A stretch of 64,000 bases of DNA. Origin: Actinomadura rudentiformis (lineage in GTDB: Bacteria > Actinomycetota > Actinomycetes > Streptosporangiales > Streptosporangiaceae). Under the pieces are notes generated by a model, which was not told where the DNA came from, did no database searches, and was given only the letters and a program-made list of their open reading frames with translations. Made by a program: the position numbers and the translations under genes. Where the stretch lies: positions 1 through 64,000 of the forward strand of contig NZ_WBMT01000022.1 of assembly GCF_008923185.1 (NCBI RefSeq), given 5' to 3'. Within the stretch, counting starts at the first letter, position 1. Each line of letters opens with the position of its first letter. This document shows positions 61,455-64,000 of this stretch, piece after piece.

Positions 61455-61661
61455 ATGAGAACGGTCGCAGCGGTCCTCCTGGGCCTGATCGCAGGCCTCT
61501 TCGCCGGATTCGCCCTGGAAGTCCTCATCGGCGCCGCCGGTCACTTCCTGCTGGACGGCCCCGGCTGGCTCAAGGTGGTCGCGATCTTCCCGCCCCTCCT
61601 GGCCGTCGCCGGAGCCGTCGCGGGCCCCTTCATCGACCGCCGGGTCCAGCGCGAACAGTGA
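61455..61661 (+). CDS. Small two-helix membrane protein
   Basis: 68 aa. Two hydrophobic segments at about residues 3-27 (VAAVLLGLIAGLFAGFALEVLIG) and 39-59 (VVAIFPPLLAVAGAVAGPFI), and a short basic tail, RRVQREQ. GGAG lies 8 bases before ATG 61455. Function unknown; its position after a lone sensor kinase hints at a role in sensing or as an output of that kinase. The stop lies in a 17-bp tandem duplication. Confidence 0.75.
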   Translation: MRTVAAVLLGLIAGLFAGFALEVLIGAAGHFLLDGPGWLKVVAIFPPLLAVAGAVAGPFIDRRVQREQ

Positions 61662-61678
61662 TCCAGCGCGAACAGCGA
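61645..61678 (+). repeat. 17-bp tandem duplication spanning a stop codon
   Basis: Adjacent units tccagcgcgaacagtga and tccagcgcgaacagcga. The first carries the TGA of the 68-aa gene; the second has CGA in that position. Confidence 0.88.
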
Positions 61679-61707
61679 TGCCCGTGCGGCCGTGGCACCA
61701 TCGCACC

Positions 61708-62550
61708 ATGAAGGTCTTCGTTTCGGTCGACATGGAGGGGATCTCGGGACTGACCGATCCCGAGGAGATGCGCGCCGGGGGCCCTGGCTACGAGCGTGGC
61801 TGCGAGCTGATGACGGGCGACGCGAACGCCGCGATCCGCGGCGCGTTCGACAGCGGCGCCACCACGGTCGTCGTCACCGATGCGCACAGTTCGGGCAAGA
61901 ACCTTCGCGCCGACCTGATCGATGAGCGCTGCGCGCTGATCCGCGGCCCGTACAAGCCGATGCGCATGGGCGAGGGCCTCGACTCGACATTCGACGCCGC
62001 GCTCTACGTCGGCTACCACGCGCGCGCCGGGACGCCGGACGGCGTGCTCAACCACACGTGGATGGGATCGGAGATCCGCGACCTCTACCTCAACGGCGAG
62101 GTCGCCGGAGAGATCCGCCTGATGGCCGCGTACGCGGGCTCGCTGGGCGTCCCGGTGGTCATGGTCGCGGGCGACGCCGCCGCCTGCGCCGAGGCGCGCG
62201 AGGTCCTCGGCGACGTCACGACCGTCGCGGTGAAGAAGGGCTGCGGCCGGTACGCGGCGGAGCTGATCCCGCCGGCCCGCGCCCAGCAGATGATCTATGA
62301 CGCGACGTGCCGGGCGCTGGCCGGGCTGGACCGTGCCAGCCCCTACACGGTGCCCGCGCCGTACACCCTCGGCGTCGACTGGATCTCGACCTCGATCGCC
62401 CACTCGTGCTCGATCGTCCCCGGCGTCAAGCTGGCCGGGCCGCGGATGACCGAGTTCACGACGGGCGACTACGGGGAGGTCGTCGGCCTTCTCGGCGTCT
62501 GGGCCACCATCGCCGGTGAGGTCGGCTGCGCCGGCCTCCACTACGGCTGA
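61708..62550 (+). CDS. M55-family D-aminopeptidase, DppA type
   Basis: 280 aa zinc D-aminopeptidase. Metal-site residues fall at the positions known for Bacillus DppA: Asp8 and Glu10 (SVDMEGISG), His60 (VVTDAHSSGKN), His104 (YVGYHARAG), with Glu131 or Glu135 (NGEVAGEI) as the fifth ligand. His116 in LNHTWMG suits the catalytic His. Likely releases D-amino acids from peptides derived from peptidoglycan. ATG 61708. Its last 10 bases overlap the convergent SWIM gene. No dpp transporter is adjacent. Confidence 0.88.
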   Translation: MKVFVSVDMEGISGLTDPEEMRAGGPGYERGCELMTGDANAAIRGAFDSGATTVVVTDAHSSGKNLRADLIDERCALIRGPYKPMRMGEGLDSTFDAALYVGYHARAGTPDGVLNHTWMGSEIRDLYLNGEVAGEIRLMAAYAGSLGVPVVMVAGDAAACAEAREVLGDVTTVAVKKGCGRYAAELIPPARAQQMIYDATCRALAGLDRASPYTVPAPYTLGVDWISTSIAHSCSIVPGVKLAGPRMTEFTTGDYGEVVGLLGVWATIAGEVGCAGLHYG

Positions 62551-63353
62551 TCGTCGGGCGCCAGCGCGTCGTAGGCGGGGGCGAGGACGTCGACCAGGTC
62601 ACGGCGGCGGATCCGTACCGGCGGAGGCGTCGCCACCTGGAGGATGAAGCCGGGCGGCACCGGGGGAGCGGGCCGGCGATCACGCAGGCGGGCCAGGCCG
62701 GACGGCGGCGTCCAGAAGCCGGCGGCGGTCAGCGGCTCGTCCTCCTCGGCCTCGAACGGGTCGGGCTCGGTCGCGTTGCTCCGGCGCAGGGCGGCGAGCA
62801 GCTGGTCCTTGGTGCGCCCGTTCCACGCCAGGATGAGGAACGGATCGTCGTCGAACGCCTCGGCCAGGAGGTAGAGCACGGCGGCGGCGTGCTTGCACGG
62901 GTCGCCCCAGTCCGGGCAGCTGCACATCAGGTGCAGGTCGTCCGCCGACTCCGGGAAGAGGCAGAGTCCGAACTCGGCGAACACCCACTCGATCTCCGGC
63001 GGCATCTCACCTGCCAGCAACCGGGCCCGGAAGACCGCGCGCGAACCCAGCTCGGCCTCGATGGCCCGCCAGTCCGGGTCGTCGATGGCGTCGATGCCCA
63101 GCGCCACCTCGTACGGCTCCTCGCGCGAGCCCTGCACCCGCGCGGTCACCTCGTACGGCAGCACCTTCAGATCGATGACCTGGCCCTTCCGGGCATACGC
63201 GCGCCCCCGCTGCAACCGGCCGGTGTCGGCGAACGACTCGACCAGGTCGATGAACCGCCGCGACCACCATTCGGCACCGATCGAACCGCGCCGCGACCTG
63301 GCCTTGATGCCGTCCTCGACCGGGATCGGCGGGCCGTACTCGGAGAAGTCCAT
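62541..63353 (-). CDS. SWIM zinc-finger protein
   Basis: 270 aa. The SWIM motif CxCx(n)CxH is seen as MCSCPDWGDPCKHAAAVLYLL (about residues 146-166). The region before it (RGRAYARKGQVIDLKV, YEVTARVQGSREEPYEV) is typical of SWIM proteins that accompany SNF2 helicases. The C-terminal third is Pro-rich. ATG 63353 has AAGG 5 bases upstream; a longer frame exists but adds a low-complexity leader. No helicase gene is in view. Confidence 0.85.
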   Translation of the reverse strand: MDFSEYGPPIPVEDGIKARSRRGSIGAEWWSRRFIDLVESFADTGRLQRGRAYARKGQVIDLKVLPYEVTARVQGSREEPYEVALGIDAIDDPDWRAIEAELGSRAVFRARLLAGEMPPEIEWVFAEFGLCLFPESADDLHLMCSCPDWGDPCKHAAAVLYLLAEAFDDDPFLILAWNGRTKDQLLAALRRSNATEPDPFEAEEDEPLTAAGFWTPPSGLARLRDRRPAPPVPPGFILQVATPPPVRIRRRDLVDVLAPAYDALAPDDQP

Positions 63354-63547
63354 CAGAACCTTCTTGTGAGGGCACCCGCGCCTTGGGGTGTGGAAGGAAT
63401 CGCTTCCCTGCTTCCGGCGCGGAGCACGGCTGGGCTGGTGTGCAGTTTGAGTGCGCACCGGGTGTCGGACGCGTTACTGTTCGTGTGTCTGTTCGAGTAC
63501 GGGTCGTCACCTTCGGCCCTGCGGTCGTGAGGGGAGCAGGGCGAACT

Positions 63548-64000
63548 GTGCGCAGGTCGTTCAAGTTCCTGCTGCGTCCCACGGGCCGTCAGGCCGGGTC
63601 GTTGGCGGCGATGCTGGCAGACCACGGCACGCTGTACAACGCGGCGTTGCAGGAACGTCGGGGCGCCTACGCCCACTGCTCGCAGACACGTGTCCGGTAC
63701 GGCGACCAGTCCGCGCAGCTCAAGGAGATCCGGGCGTTCGACCCCGACGGTCAGGGCCGGTGGTCGTTCTCCTCGCAGCAGGCCACCTTGCGGCGGCTGA
63801 ACCGGGCGTTCGAGGCGTTCTTCCGCCGGGTCAAGGCCGGTGACAAGCCCGGCTATCCGCGTTTCCGGTCCCGGTCCCGGTTCGACACGGTCGAGTTCCC
63901 CAAGGACGGCGACGGCTGCCGTTGGGACTCGGTCCCGCATGACCGTGTCACCCGTGTGCGGTTGCAGGGTGTCGGGCATGTGCGGGTGCACCAGCACCGG
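63548..64000 (+). mobile_element. tnpB: IS605/IS1341-type TnpB transposon gene, 5' part (cut by window end)
   Basis: 151 codons are visible from GTG 63548. N-terminal HTH_OrfB-type sequence: RRSFKFLLRPTGRQAGSLA, MLADHGTLYNAALQERRGAY, FSSQQATLRRLNRAFEAFFRRVKAGDKPGYPRFRSRSRFDTVEFP in outline. This is typical of TnpB, the RuvC-type RNA-guided nuclease of IS200/IS605 elements. The RuvC domain, the guide-RNA end and the right end lie outside. No TnpA is seen upstream, so it is probably a TnpB-only element. Its left end should lie in 63354-63547, but I cannot place it. Confidence 0.9.

Overview
This is chromosomal DNA from a high-GC actinomycete, most likely of the Streptosporangiales/Streptomycetales type. 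The evidence is strong G/C third-position bias, many GTG and TTG starts, dense ATGA/GTGA gene overlaps, an egtABCD ergothioneine operon, a Streptomyces-style hut layout (hutU, M20 hydrolase, hutF, hutI) and the GlgE alpha-glucan pathway. No phage and no CRISPR array were seen. The only mobile element is a TnpB gene cut by the right edge. The genus cannot be fixed from the sequence alone.

Left part (1-14 kb). The end of egtA is followed by egtB, egtC and egtD, with a 15-bp tandem repeat at the start of egtB. Next come an SGNH hydrolase lipoprotein and two convergent TetR paralogues. A cysteine-dioxygenase-like cupin and an amidohydrolase are divergent from a LacI regulator. A histidine-ammonia-lyase paralogue whose MIO tripeptide reads Gly-Thr-Gly is divergent from a four-gene OpuC-type ABC importer. 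Together with egt, this block may concern uptake and breakdown of thiol-histidine or betaine compounds; that is inference.

Histidine and zinc (13.4-28 kb). An IclR regulator is divergent from hutH, hutU, an M20 amidohydrolase and hutF. hutI lies 6 kb further on. Between hutF and hutI are a Zur-box-controlled azt zinc importer with two AztD-like lipoproteins, an FAD amine oxidase and a selenocysteine tRNA (anticodon UCA).

Middle (28-36.6 kb). Housekeeping and miscellaneous genes: flavin reductase, SppA, a PaaI thioesterase, a NUDIX-NYN fusion, an ACT protein coupled to glgB, and an ECF-like sigma factor with a membrane-anchored propeller protein.

Surface glycan region (36.6-50 kb). Two minus-strand operons encode two GT2 glycosyltransferases, a polysaccharide deacetylase, a flippase, a GT-C-like membrane protein, two paralogous CelD/FemX-like GNATs, a membrane-anchored glycosidase and a P450. 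A GntR regulator sits between them. This block separates glgB from the rest of the GlgE pathway.

Right part (50.4-64 kb). glgE-treS-mak form a coupled operon ending in a strong terminator. They are divergent from a VanZ-like gene and glgP. Then follow an XRE/membrane-protein pair, a histidine kinase with no adjacent response regulator, a 68-aa membrane protein, a DppA-type D-aminopeptidase, a SWIM zinc-finger protein and the start of tnpB.
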